Notes under the pieces: model-generated | Seen by the model: only the letters and a program-made list of their open reading frames with translations | Told to the model about the DNA's origin: nothing | Databases searched by the model: none | Shown here: piece after piece, positions 22,156 through 34,479 of the stretch | Numbering within the stretch: the stretch's first letter is position 1 | Layout of the letters: every line of letters starts with the position of its first letter | Assembly (NCBI GenBank): GCA_025201375.1 | Contig: JAIWZP010000007.1 | Span: 868,001 to 932,000 of the forward strand | Origin: Gongronella butleri | Lineage: Eukaryota > Mucoromycota > Mucoromycetes > Mucorales > Cunninghamellaceae | Reading direction: 5' to 3' | Length of the DNA stretch: 64,000 bases | Translations under genes and position numbers: made by a program

Positions 22156-24347
22156 GATGGTGAGGCAAAAAATAAAAATAAGGAGACCGGGGGAAAAAGA
22201 TGAATGACAGACGAAGAAAAAAAAAGAACTATGTATAGAAAAAAGAAAGAATGGACTGGGAAATGACGCGAAAGGCTATGTATAAAGTCAAGAAGAAAAA
22301 AAAGAGCGGCAAGGGGGTCAAGAGCGTGTGTGCTTCAAGAAAAAAAATAAATGAGAGTGCGGGGGGATGAATGAAGAAAACCAAAAAAAAAAGCTACAAG
22401 AAGGACGGCACGAACTCGTAGTGATAAAAAGAAAGGACCATAAAAAATAATGAAAAAGGGAAAAGAGAGAAGCAAAGAGACCCTCACAATAAAAAATATA
22501 TAGAGGGGGACGAAAACTCTATTTGCAGGGATTGCCTTTTGCGGCGACCGTGCTAGTTTTTTGCCCTGGCCCCCTTCTCTTTGTCGCCCCGAACCAACAA
22601 AAAAAAAAAAAAGGGGAGCAATACCTCTTTTGCCTTGTGGCAACAGAGTTGATCCCCCGCCTAAACGCTATTTTATGTTTTTCTCTCGAGACACGTCTTT
22701 TTTCGCCCTAATTGATAGGTTACCGAAAATAGGGATGCAGAAAAAAAAAAGAGGCAATAGACGTGATGACGAAGCAAATACGAAAAAGAGCAAAAAGCAG
22801 GGCTGGTGAAAACAAAACTAAAAGAAAAAAAAGCCCAAAATGCCATCATGATGAGGCGGCGCCAAATGTAGAAAGGGGGTGGAGTCCCAAATTGCCACCC
22901 ATTCCAATGCCCAACAAACCCTCCCCCCATTGCGCACCCGCTTAATGCAAAAGGATCAACATTGACAACTATGGATCTGCCGGTGAACCTTTTTCTTTTT
23001 TTTTTTTTTAATAGGGAGTGCGCGCGGTTCACGTCGCGTGTCTTGCTCCGCGGTCCTTGTCTCTTGCAGATCAATTGGCCCGCGCGTGCACGCCCATACA
23101 TAGGAAGAGAGAGATTCAATGGCGCTTTCATGGCGCGCGCGTTGTGCTCTTGAGACAAGACACGCGTGAAAAATAAAAGCAATTTATGCGCTTTTCCTTT
23201 GCCAAGGACCCCTATTTTTTTTTTGATGGCCGAGCGGCCCGTCAAGCCTCATTCTTTATGTTTGCCCTTTGATGCTGCAGGGATTTGGCCCGGAGCTGCA
23301 CGGGAAGACAAAAAAGGGCACTTGCCCTTTTTCATCGCCCCACTTGAGACGAGTGAGGTGGCACAAAACAGAAGACACGAACGCTTCGGCAATGAAAGGC
23401 CACATGATCAATTGTCATTTATAGCCACCTCGTCTCCACACGACGCGGCCGTGGCGGCGCGGGCAACGCACAGCAGCCGAGATGAAACCAATTTTACACT
23501 TTTTTTTTTTTTTTTTTTTTTACTTTTTTTTCTCTCGCAAACTTGTAGGTGGATCCAGCGCAAAGGAAAGCTATGATGAATTAAAATCATAGTCCGCCAC
23601 TGCGACTCTTTTTCGGATGGCAAATGCACTATTGGGAAAAGAACTTGGGAGATTCCAGAGTCTAGACCACAGAAAAAGCGCGTCGCTTTGCGTCTCCTCC
23701 CCCCCTTTTTTTGCTTTCAAATGATTCCACACGCCCATGGTCAGCGAGTGGAGCGAGCTAGAGCGAGAATTGGACGTCATGGGAAGACGTGGACCCCGAC
23801 CTCTCCCTGTTTTTTTCTTTTTATTGGTGGGGAGTGGGTGAAAAAAAAAAGAATCAGAGCCACGTTGCCTGTGCATGGACCCTAAAAGATCCCGCGCTCT
23901 TAATAAAAAAAAAGCGAGCCGCCGTCGTTCTTGGGATGCAAATAGAGGGGCAATTCATCGTAATGAAGACATGGCGTGATGATTGGGGGAAGATGGGAAA
24001 AGAAAAAAGGTTTTGTGGCAGGTCATTTTACCTGTCCAACATTGAATTCATAAAAAATGCAATTTCGGTCAATGAAAGTCCATGCCCCCATTGCCCGCCT
24101 TGTGCTACACCGGCGGGCGGGCAAAAGAAAAGACGCGAAAAATATCATAAAAAAAATAAAGAGTGGCCCCAGTTCCGTCTGGCCATGATCCCACCGTGTT
24201 TCTAGCAAGAACCGCGCGCCATTATACCTTGTACAACAAATGCACAGAGAAAAGAAAGCAATTAAGAAGATAGATGGGAACCGACAGACTGTGTCAGGAC
24301 GTGTTTTGTTTTTTTTTAATGTAAATTTACGATTTTTTTTTTTATTT
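22156..24347. other. Long intergenic region upstream of the homeodomain gene
   Basis: 2.2 kb with no supported gene. It contains many A or T homopolymers, including T runs near 23500-23530. The length fits a large regulatory region and leader for the homeodomain gene, as is common for transcription factor genes, but no specific site is claimed. Confidence 0.4.
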
Positions 24348-25945
24348 TCACTTTGGGTCTGGCTTCTCGACATAATCCGGCGGAGGTATGGTGGGCACGG
24401 TGGCGGCAAGGGCGGCATTGGCTTGCTCCATTTGGCGCCGGAACTCGTGGTAGCACGGGCAAAGGTAGGCATGATGGCGGCGTCGGCGGCGCTGCTGATC
24501 AATTGCGCCATGTGTGTTGCCGGCGGGCATGATGGTGGTGAAGGGCGCCTCCACGAGTCCCGTTTCGAAGTAGGAGGGCAGATGGCTATAGTCCTCTTTT
24601 AAACGACAATCAAAAACGATCATCGGCATTTCCAATTGCACTTTTTCCGACACGCGGTGCTTGTCCAGGTGTTTTTTGCCTTTACGCAGCCGTGCAACGA
24701 CCGACGGCCATGACGGTTGTTGCTGTTGCGCGTGATTCGGCTGGTTCAATGGCGGCGAAAGCGAGCCAGAAGGCGGCGAACTGGGTGTGGACGATAAAGG
24801 AGGCGTGTCTGAGGCTGCAGCCAAAGCGAGATCCACGTGCGAGAGCGTGACGTCGATGTGCAAGTGATGGCGGATGTGGATGGCGCGGTAATGTGTGCTG
24901 TGGTGGAAATTTTCTTGGCAAGTGGGCGTCGCAAATGCAACGCGATAGGCAAATGTATCGACGAGCGGCAGGCCGCCGGCGCCCTTTTCAAAAACACGCA
25001 GCATATCGTCCTCTTCAATGTAAGCGTGGCACAGCGAGTCGGCGTCGCCCAGTGGCGTTGCATAAGCGTAGGAAAGTGGATATGTTTTTGTCTCTTTGCG
25101 CCACGCGCCCAATTCGTCCACACGATATTGTCGCGTCTCCGTCACGGCCACCTTGATATTCTCGAGACGGCACTCTTTTTGCTGCGGCTGGATCACAAAT
25201 TGCACATTGTACAAGTCGCCGGACGAGAAAGCCGTGTATTCGACCATGACGGACACGTCGCCCGCCGTCAAGTGCCGCTCAAATGTATGCGAAAGATCGC
25301 GAATCGAGTTGCTCACAAGAAGCGCATCTGACATGTACGATCGCAAGATTAAAATCGGCTTGGCAAGCTTCCATTCCGGCTGTAAAAGTGTTTTGCCTCC
25401 GCGCGTCACTGTCGCCTCAATAGTGTGCTTGACACGCCCAAATTGCGTCTCAATGGTATCGATGGTGCTCTACCAAAAAAGCCATCTGGTTTAGGAAACC
25501 AGAAAAATCCACAAAAAAGCAAAAAAAGTGCACTCACGTTTGGAATAATAAAGGTAAAAGGCCAATGATGCTCGCCAGCATCGAGCATCGTCTTTTCTTC
25601 GATCAGCGTCAATGTCTGTGTATGCAGCACCTCATCGTGGGTCACCTGCTTTGCGCGCTGTCCAAGACCTGAAATGAAAAAAGTGAAAAAATGATGAGCA
25701 TGGGCATTTCTCGACCTTTTTTTTTCTTTTTTCGGCGATCCATGGTGTCACGCACCCTCTGGCCAAAAGGATTTGCTGGTCGATTTTAAGCAGACGGCGA
25801 TAGAGGTGATTTTCTCGGTTTTTGACAGCGTCAGGCGCAGTTCGCTATCGAGGACAGACGAGGCGTCGACGTCCGGGGCGCCGCGCAAGATAACCGGCTT
25901 GAGCGAGCCAAAGCTGAGACGGTCACTTGTCGAAAGCAGTCCCAT
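24348..25945 (-). CDS. Alpha-arrestin (ART-type ubiquitin-ligase adaptor)
   Basis: Predicted exons 25945-25756, 25668-25538 and 25469-24348 give 480 residues. Features of arrestin N and C domains are present: an N-terminal beta-sandwich with LRGAPDVDASSVLDSELRLTL, HHWPFTFIIPN, and the turn TIDTIETQFGRVKHTIEATV. The C-terminal sandwich includes PLSYAYATPLGD. The C-terminal tail carries a PPxY motif (PPDY, about 470-473) for binding the WW domains of Rsp5/Nedd4-type ligases. Such proteins recruit the ligase to plasma-membrane transporters for endocytosis. A Ser/Pro-rich insert and a basic patch KGKKHLDKHR lie between the domain and the tail. The start ATG was chosen because the upstream frame has no further ATG. 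Confidence 0.85.
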
Positions 25946-26098
25946 GAGTGGTATCAAGAAAGAAAAAAAGAAGCTTTATTCTAAGCGAAAGCAACAAGAT
26001 ACAAGCAAAAGGGGGTAACAAAAGAAAAAGAAGAAAAAAACGATTGACAGACCGTGGAAAAAAAAGCAATGGGGCAATGTCATCCAGCCAATGAGCGC

Positions 26099-26826
26099 TC
26101 AGATGACTGCATTGCCTTTCTCCAATGCGGAGACGTGCTGCTCCATCGATGAAAGCAGGTCATCCCACGCAATGAAGATTTCCGACAGCGTGTTGATCAG
26201 CTTGTTGTATTGATTCATTGTCGATGAGATGTCCGACGTCACCTTTCCGAGGGAATGACATTGCTCGCTGTGTGCCACCTCCAGCGGCGCCAATTCGCGT
26301 GCAAGCTGATCCACATCTGCAGAAAAAAGAAAAAAAAAAAGAAAAAAACAGGGTCAGAGCGCGAAATCGCGCTATTTTTCATTGTCAATTTGCCCCCTTA
26401 CGCTGATAGTCTTTGCTGTTGACCACATGCTCCAGCTGCTTGACTTGCTGGAGCGTCTTTGCAAGCTGTTCCATATCGTCGTGTGCCGCAAGAACAAGCT
26501 CCAGCTTGGTTTCTGGCTGTAAAAGCTCTCTTTCCAGCTCCAACGACGACTGTGTCGGGTTGAGCAGCTTGTGATACGGCTCATCTACAAACAAAAGAGT
26601 AAAAAGCAACAATGAGGTTCGCGTGGTAGCGGGTGAAAAGGAGTCGTTTTGCTTTACACTTTTGTTGAAACTCTTGCAAGTGTTTGTTCGCCTTGTAAAG
26701 CGCTTGCAACTCCTTGTTCAAGGTGTGTGTCTGATGCACAAGCGTCGCGTCGTCGGGTCCTAGCTTCTCACTGCCGACAATATGCTCCAAGTGGCGTAGC
26801 CGAGTGTCAAACCCATAGGTATCCAT
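26099..26826 (-). CDS. Dynactin subunit 3 (p22/p24 family)
   Basis: Predicted exons 26826-26658, 26584-26402 and 26316-26099 give 189 residues; mammalian dynactin subunit 3 is about 186. The protein is all coiled coil, with an N-terminal heptad region, a middle EPYHKLLNPT segment matching the family KxxELLxYLDP region, and a C-terminal block IFIAWDDLLSSMEQ matching the QFVQWDELL signature. It belongs to the dynactin shoulder, which supports dynein-driven nuclear and vesicle movement along microtubules. It starts divergently from the TONSL-like gene with 155 bp between the two start codons. Confidence 0.8.
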
Positions 26827-26981
26827 AGAAAAAGAAAGAAAAAGTGCAATAAAATAGGGCAAACAAAACGAGAAGAAAAAAAAAAAGGCACACTGGCGGC
26901 GGCGGAATTCGAACAAATCCACTTTTTCGGCGCGTCTCTTTTTTTATCGCTTCTTCTTCCGCTGTTTTTTTTTTTTATTTT
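26827..26981. promoter_or_regulatory. Bidirectional promoter between dynactin p22/p24 and the TONSL-like gene
   Basis: A 155-bp interval separates the two divergent start codons, so both core promoters must overlap. It is rich in A and T homopolymers (A12 near 26875 and T12 near 26965). Confidence 0.5.
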
Positions 26982-29901
26982 ATGGGAAAGGTCACATATG
27001 GTATTCGTTTCTCGCAAAAGTCGCCCTTTGCACAGGAGATCAAGGAACGCAAGCAGCGGCTAAAGGGCCTGGTGACCCAGGGAAAGCAATTGGACGCCGC
27101 AAAATCGTGCATCGACCTTGGCGAGCTGCTTCTCCACCAGGCAGACTATGACGACACGCAAGACGACCAGATCCAGTCCCTGGCCCAGGCACTCAGGTAT
27201 TGCGTAAAGGCAAACCAGGTTTTTGAGCACAGTCAGAAATACCATTGGCTTGCCAGGTAAAAAAAAATCAAAAAAAACACAAAAAGGCGTAAACGACGCG
27301 AAGTGTGACAAATACAAATAAGCTCATGCCGACCACCCCCTTATTTTCTTCCGCAAGATCGTTGACGCTCATGGTCCAATGTTACCAAAAGTATAAAAAA
27401 AAAGAAGAATGGGAGCAATTGAAGCTTCAAATGCTCAATGTTCCATTTTTTCTTCATCAATTGACTAGGCAAGAGGACTATGACAAGGCCATTGAACATA
27501 ACCGGCAGCTCATTGAGCTGTTCAAGCAGCCGGATGCCAAAGTCAAGAGCAAGACGATGCTGCAGCAGGCATACAAGCTGATGGGCGATGGGTTTTTCTG
27601 TCGTGCGCAATTGGATCCTGGCCGTTCCAAGCACGATGACATGGCCAATGCCAACAAGTACTATGAAAAGGAGCGCACGGTGCTGGATCGTCTGTCGGCA
27701 AAAGAGGTGGGCGACAATGACGCGTGGCGCGAGATGTTGAGGTCATCCCATTTCAATTTGGGTGTGGCCAAGGCCAAGTTGCGTCCGTTCATGGATGATC
27801 GCGCTGCCGAGCAGTCGCTCAAGCAGGCAATTAATGACAGCCACCGCATGCATGATGTCGCGCACGAGCGGCGCACGTGGTGGGAATTGGGCAATCTTTA
27901 TTATCGGCAGCGGGAGTGGGACAAGACGCTCGAGTGTCAACGCAAAGAATTGGCTTTCGGCCAGAGTCTCGAGGAGGACGAGCTGGCCAGCTACATTGAT
28001 CTGATGCGCACGTGCTTGGAAATCAGCGATTACAAATCGTGCATGGTCCTTGTTCGCGAAATGCGCAAATTAGTTGGAGATGATGAGCAAGGGATGGCCA
28101 CCCAGAGCCTGGATGAGGATGGTGACGAGCGCAAGGAGCTCGTGGAGCTTGCTGTCAATCGCGTGGCTGCCGTACGCGACCGGCGAAGCGAGCTCGAGGA
28201 GCTGTCGGAACGAAATGTCACCGGACGGCCAATGGCCATGGCATGTCTGGCCCTTGGCGAGGCCCAAACCGAGGCAGACATGCTTGCCTCCGCCTTGCAC
28301 ACCGTCCAGCTTGGACTCATGCAATTCGACTCAAAAAACAAGTCCGAGCCCCTGTTGCTTTCCATGGGCACCCTCCATTTACGCCTTTTGGAGCTGAAAG
28401 CCAATCTGCATTGGCACTTGCGCGACTTGTCCCTCGACGACACCATCAAGCTCAATCGCCAGATCATCAATGACGCCAAGCAATATTGCACAGACAAAGA
28501 AAAAGCCGTTGAATACATCTCTGCCGCCGTCGAGAGGAATCGCGACATTTACGCATATTACAACCAGCCCGAAAAAGCCGCACAATGGGACCAACACCTC
28601 GATCACATCCTGGACACCACCGATGACGTTGAGGTAAAAAAATAAAAATGAAAAAAATGAAAAAAAAATCACGCATATTGACGCGTTTTTTTTCGTTTTA
28701 GATGGCATACGATCAATCCAGTCAATCCGAAAGCCTAGGACCCGCGTCTCCGCCGCTCCTCAAGCTGTCAAAGCCATTGTTTGATCTTGCACAGGTCAAG
28801 ACAACAATGGTATGCCCAAAATGAGTAATTTTTTCCACTTTTGCCTCATTTTTTTTCGCTTTTTCCGCAGTCGATGATTGTCAATGTGCCATTGAAGTGC
28901 AAGGAGGTGCAAATTGGCGTCATATGTGAAGATACCATGGAGACGATGGACTGGCTTGCGTGTCGTGTTGCCTCGCTGTGCTGGGAACAGCATGGCATCC
29001 AGGTAAAATACAAAAGAAAAAGGGATCCATGGCGAAATGCAATGCATCTAATCCCTTTTTTGCAGCCCAAGATCACTCAATTCTATTTGCAAGACCACCC
29101 GCTGGACATGGACGACGTGTTGACCAAGTTGTTGGACCTCGCTGGCAGACGCACATATCATTTGGAAGCCGTGGTCAATGGTAAGCATGCTGTGCGCGCG
29201 TCCGTGGCCCTTTCTTCGTCATGTTTCTTATTTTTTTTCTTTTTTGACGCGTCCAGGCTTGGTGGAAAAGCCTTTGATCGATCTTTACAACAACGTTTGC
29301 GCGAGACGCAGTGAAAAACCATCACCGCTGATCCAAGAAGTACTCAAGGACCAGGCAACATCATCCAAGATCTCATTGCGTGGCTCGGGTAAGGCTCCAA
29401 TGCAACGAAAAACCTTATTAGTCACTTGTGTTCATCGTATTTGGCTCTTTTTTTGACGCAGGGCTCTGCCATGAACAATTGGATACTATCATCGAGTGGC
29501 TGAATCTCGTGCCCGACGTGATCACCGAGCTGGATTTGTCGGCCAATTTGCTCCGTAAGGACTTGAGGGGCAGCTCAGGGATGTGATAAAGCGAGCAATG
29601 GCTCATTTCTTTCTTTTTTATTGTTGTTATTGCAGGCGATGAGGACATTCGACGAATGATGGGCGCCCTGACATTCATCCCCACGCACCTCAATCTGAGC
29701 AGCAACCTGTTGACAGCCACCACCTTGGAATATCTCTTGTCCGAGCACAACGCGCACTTTCAAAAGTTGTATTTCGCCTACAACTTGCTGGACGCACTGA
29801 CAAAGCAGCAATTGACTGACCTTTATACCTCACATCCTGATCTCCAGCTCTTGGACGTCCAAGGCAGCCATGCGCTGCCCGTGGCGCCTTGGAAACAATA
29901 A
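26982..29901 (+). CDS. TONSL/TONSOKU-like protein (TPR, ubiquitin-like, LRR)
   Basis: Predicted exons 26982-27256, 27358-27390, 27469-28633, 28702-28809, 28871-29002, 29066-29180, 29257-29388, 29462-29554 and 29636-29901 give 772 residues. TPR-like helical repeats fill about 1-490, for example EDYDKAIEHNRQLIEL, RTWWELGNLYYRQREWDKTLECQRKEL. A ubiquitin-like domain follows (about 528-613; SMIVNVPLK, then TMETMDWLACRVASL) and then PLIDLYNNVC. C-terminal leucine-rich repeats end the protein (about 660-760; ITELDLSANLL, THLNLSSNLLTATTL). This order matches animal TONSL except that the ankyrin block is missing, as in plant TONSOKU. TONSL and TONSOKU act in recombination repair at damaged replication forks and read newly made histone H3. 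The protein is shorter than animal or plant relatives (about 1300-1380). Confidence 0.82.
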
Positions 29902-30749
29902 TAAAAAAAGTGACAATGAAAGAAAATTGGAGATTTTGGGAAGATGAACGCGTCGCAGAGCCCTTGCTGCGGCTCGTCGAGTGGCAAAGGCGCGTCCAAA
30001 ATGAGTCTGGTCCCGAAACCTATTGATGACGTGGGGCAATGGCGATTGGCCATGGCAAAACGAACTTCACAACATGTAAATTCGCCATCCATGAGCAATT
30101 CCTCTTAGATGCCGATGTGGTCCCGGGATGGACGCGTGTGTGCGCGAATGTGTGCCTGCTTTCTGGTGCTCAATGGCCCACAAACACAGGACGCGGCGAC
30201 CACCGTCACTTTTTCCCTTTTTTTAAGGTCTTTCTTTTTTCCCACCCCTGCTGAACCTTAAAAAGGTACAAATTTTTGTCATGCAAAGAAAGGGGTGGCC
30301 ATTGGAATGACAGGGCTGGGAACCATGTTTTGTTGTTTCTTCGAAAATCCTACGACGCGTCAGCAAACCCGTCACATTACCGTTTTTCTTCTTTTTTCCT
30401 TTTGTAGCGTCTGTAATGAGACTCCTTGATCATCCAACGATAGCACGATAACCATCTTCGCGGCCAAAAAGTCCTCAGAGGATAGGCCAGGGCTTGATTA
30501 TTAAAAAAGGTATGATTGGCTTTGCATGGAAGCCTCTCGCAACACGCGATTGGCCAGCGGCGTGTTTGACTAAGCAATGCTTCTCCGCCTCTGGCGTTGG
30601 AACTCGATGGAAACCCATTGTGAGCCAATCATCCGCCGAATATAGGCGTTTCTTAGCGCCCCGACGGCCCAAGCTATAAAAGACAGAAAAAAAAACAGGT
30701 CATCACCCGATTTTTTTCTTCTTCTTCTTAAATTTTATATACACACAAA
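29902..30749. other. Intergenic region upstream of the peroxiredoxin gene
   Basis: No supported gene. A TATAAAAG box lies at 30675-30682, about 75 bp upstream of the peroxiredoxin start, followed by a pyrimidine-rich leader. Confidence 0.45.
30675..30682 (+). promoter_or_regulatory. TATA box of the peroxiredoxin gene
   Basis: TATAAAAG about 75 bp before the start codon at 30750. Highly expressed stress genes such as peroxiredoxins often have a TATA promoter. Confidence 0.5.
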
Positions 30750-31753
30750 ATGGTTGCTCAAGTCCAAAAGCCCGCCCCCGAATTCACTGCCACTGCCGTC
30801 GTCGATGGTGACTTCAAGGAGATCTCCTTGTCCGACTACAAGGGCAAGTACGTCGTCTTCTTCTGGTACCCCATGGACTTCACCTTTGTGTGCCCCACTG
30901 AGATCATCGCCTTCTCGGACCGCATCAAGGAGTTCGAGGCTCTTGACACCGTCGTCATTGGCGCCTCGTGCGACAGCGAGTTCTCCCACTTGGCCTGGAC
31001 CCAGCAGCCCCGCAAGCAAGGTAAGAGCAAATTAGAGCCCCCGATGGGTCACAAAAGAGGGACGCGTTCCCCTCCCCATGTTTCCCAGGACAACAAAACG
31101 CGCGATAAGCTTCCATAAACACGATCCGCTTATCTTTTTTTTTCCCCTTTTCCCTTTTCACTAGGTGGCATTGGCGAGATCGCCTACCCCATTGTTGCTG
31201 ACAAGACCAAGAAGATCGCCCGTGACTATGGTGTCTTGATCGAGGACGAGGGCATCACTCTCCGGTAAGGACCACAAAAAAAAAAAAATCAAAACAAACA
31301 AAAATGTGGGGCGGAAGGGGAAAAAGTGGCGCCCAATGTGTTGTTCGGCGCGGAGCGTGCCAAATTTGAAGCTGACCTCCTTGTTTTTATTTTCTTTTAT
31401 CAGTGGTCTCTTCATCATCTCCCCCGAGGGCATCGTCCGTCAAATCACCATCAACGACTTGCCCGTTGGCCGCAACGTCGATGAGATCATCCGCCTCGTC
31501 AAGGCTTTCAAGTTCACCGATGAACACGGGTAAGTGGTGACACAAAAAAAAAAAAAAAAAAGGAAGCGTGCGACAATCATGGCCTCGTGGCCACCGTCGG
31601 CATGGCACCATTTGGCTTGGAATTGACACTTTTTTTTTTCTTTTTCGCTTTTGTAGTGAGGTCTGCCCCTCTGGCTGGAACTCGGCTGAGGACAAGACCA
31701 TCAAGCCCAGCGTCGGTGCCTCCAAGGAGTACTTTGAGGCCGTCAACAAATAA
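30750..31753 (+). CDS. Typical 2-Cys peroxiredoxin (thioredoxin peroxidase, Tsa1/Prx1 type)
   Basis: Predicted exons 30750-31020, 31165-31264, 31404-31529 and 31657-31753 give 197 residues, the normal length. It reduces hydrogen peroxide and organic hydroperoxides using thioredoxin. The peroxidatic Cys lies in [10 protein letters not shown] and the resolving Cys in GEVCPSGW. The C-terminal YF motif (KEYFEAVNK) linked to overoxidation sensitivity is present. The more usual GGLG motif reads GGIG. Strong codon bias toward C-ending codons (GCC, ATC, AAG) unlike most neighbours suggests high expression. An AATAAA-like signal follows near 31798. Confidence 0.95.
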
Positions 31754-32039
31754 AGCAATTGCTTGAGTTGGCCCATTCCCCCATATTTTTAGACCTGCAA
31801 TAAAAAAAATCACTCCCTGTTCATCCATTCAAAAAAATGAGCGTGTCCTGATAAGCATTGAGCAAGAATGCAGGGTGGGTGGCACAAAAAAAGTATGCCA
31901 AAAGGATGCCAACGGCAGTGATTTCACGTGATGACGTCAATTTTGGATCACCGAGCGTTGGCTTTGCAAAAAAGACGGGCCCTGTGCGAGATTGCACGCG
32001 CCATTTTCGTCCAACATGACGATCGTGACTCTCGTGTCA

Positions 32040-34050
32040 TGCTTGGCAACACATTTCTGCAACCCAGAGGGGGAAAGAGACTAGATGCAACACAAGTTCG
32101 CAGGGAAATGTAGAAATCTCAGCATCCACCTAACGGATCGCTCTGGAATTTTGTATGAATTGACTTGCGCGCTCGACGACTGCGTACTAAAAAAAATTGA
32201 GAGGAATTGACCAGTCACAATCCTCAAGCGCATGGATGAATCATCTAAACTACTTGGCCATATAATCAAGATGCTCATAATACCTAGGAAACATTGCTAA
32301 TTTGGGGCACGTTGGTGCACACGGATTGAGACCACCCGTGGTGCGAATTTCGCGCCTGTCGTATTGTAAAAAACGCGGTCAAATCGCGCTTTCTAAATAG
32401 CGATTTCTGAGAATGACATTTTAGCGGGGGATTCTGGAAACCTACAAATTTTAGCATGCCCATGTGCATCATCATCGTTGCTTGTAGACCAATCGGTTTG
32501 ATCGCAGAGGGGTGCCCCATGGGCGAGCAATTGCTGACATTGCTGATTTTTGAAAGGAATTAATTTTTCTTGACAATCCTGTTATTTTTTTAGCTTGAAA
32601 TTTTGTACACTGCACGAGAAGCACCTCAATTTCACCTTTGTTGCGTACATCAGGGCATCCCAATTCATTAAACACAAGTTGCACAACAAAAAACAAAATT
32701 ATTGCAGCTATTTTTGCTTGGCGTGCCTCTGTAGTAATCAGTCTTCCCCAAAAGCCTGGCCAGCCAACAGAATACATCGGAATAGACAACTTTACGGCTT
32801 TTAGCTGGTAGCTATAACATTGCAAGAGGTTCATAGATATACCTAGAAGATTAAAACGATCATTTTGCATTTTTCGTTAGATTTCCACTAGCTACATCCT
32901 TAAAACCAGAGCTTAGAAGCAGCACGCGATTTGCTGTTCAACGTGACAAAAAAACGTAAAGCGCTGCAATGCGTTTAAAAAAGTTAGATAAGAGAGATGT
33001 TGCTTTTTTGGAAATATGGGATTTTCTGCCGCTTGCCTTTCTTTCTCAGAATTGACGCAGGTAGCAAAAGTACAGCACATGATACGGTTCGCAAACTATT
33101 ATGTGATTGAGAGGGTCGTCTTGAACAAAGTTCCGCAAAAGTCATTTTACTCAAAAATCCGTCCCTTCTTTCAGATTTTTTCCCCAAGCATCGTAGCGCT
33201 GCCACTCTAAAACGTTGAATGATGCATTACAGCGGCCCCTAAGCGATGTAATTATTTTGAGCAGATTGGATTGAGGGAACCAACGTAATGTGCAACACAA
33301 ATATTTTGCTTTTCAAAGGCATTATTAGTCCCCTACATAACATTGGAGCGCTCAGCTACTAGCGACAATTGTCGCTCGCAATGCATAGCACGCAATGCAT
33401 TTGTTTTTAAACGAAGTAATCAATACAAAAGGCGCGCAATACTAAAAAGTTTAGAGTTATTTTGCACTTTTTGGATCATCTTGTGTTTGATGCATTTGGG
33501 TGCTTTGCTTCAGGCAACGAAAATGAATTGTAATTCGGTCAGGTGCAACTGACAAAGTTTCAAGCTATTCAAATAGTATTAACGTCGAGCAAAAGAAACT
33601 TTTAGCCAAAAACATCATTGTACAAGGTAAAATCGCCATTGAGATGCACCTCCGAGATAAAACCAAATGGATTCAGATATCACAATGCTGATGTACATGG
33701 GAATGCCAACATTTCACTGGTTTCCAAAAACCTCCTGGTAAAATGGCATTCACAAAATATCTTTTTTTACAAAGCGCGATTTGACCGCGTTATTACAATA
33801 CAACAGGTGTGGAATTCACACCACGGGTGGTCTCAATTTGTGTGCTCCAAACGCCCCCAAAATCGGCAATGTTTCCTAAGCAGTTCAAGCATGCTGATTG
33901 TACAGACAAGTATTTTAGATGATTTATCCATGTACTTGTAAATTGTAATGATCCAGTTCTCTCAAAGTTTTGGTAAGCATTCTTTGCGCACGCAAAGCAA
34001 TGCGAACGAAATTTCAAGACGATTGATTATGTGGATGCTGAGATTTTGTT
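32040..34050. repeat. Repeat family A pair in inverted orientation, about 2 kb
   Basis: The arms at about 32100-32520 (+) and about 33640-34020 (-) are related in reverse complement, roughly 75-80 percent by eye. Shared blocks include AAACATTGC, GAGACCACCCGTGGTG, ACGCGGTCAAATCGCGCTTT and GGAAAC. The middle (about 32530-33630) has no recognisable coding sequence. The left arm also matches 37330-37800, and the core matches both arms of the 45817-48578 palindrome. This looks like an old non-autonomous element family with long inverted ends. Exact termini are not clear. Confidence 0.6.
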
Positions 34051-34479
34051 AAATTGATTTGCACTGAGAACAAAAAGAAATAATGCAAGACAAGTGCAAA
34101 CACCCTGGACAATTGAAATCAACCGGCCTTACGCCTCCATGCATCGCGAATTCGCCGGTGTCTCTGCGACCAACACAAAGCAAAGAAATCCTACGTATCA
34201 ATGGCACCGCACGGGCTTTAACAGTTCCGCCATCAATTTGATGCGTTACCTGTCAAACTTGGCCGATGTGTGTTGAGTGTCTGTAAGTCGCTTGCTGTGC
34301 AATATGGAAAGGATGGCTTAAGCAGGCGGTGACCAAAAACATTGCGATACAATTGTTTTTTTAATCGTTTTTTGATCATTTAACAAAAAATTGGCAAAAT
34401 AAAAGGAATCCACTTACTGCATGAGAGAATCACAGCATTTCTCGTTCAAATGAGCTCACTATTAGGTCCTTGCGGCCAC
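34051..34479. other. Unassigned DNA between repeat families A and B
   Basis: No supported gene or structure. A 60-codon frame at 34094-34276 has no recognisable domain. Confidence 0.3.
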
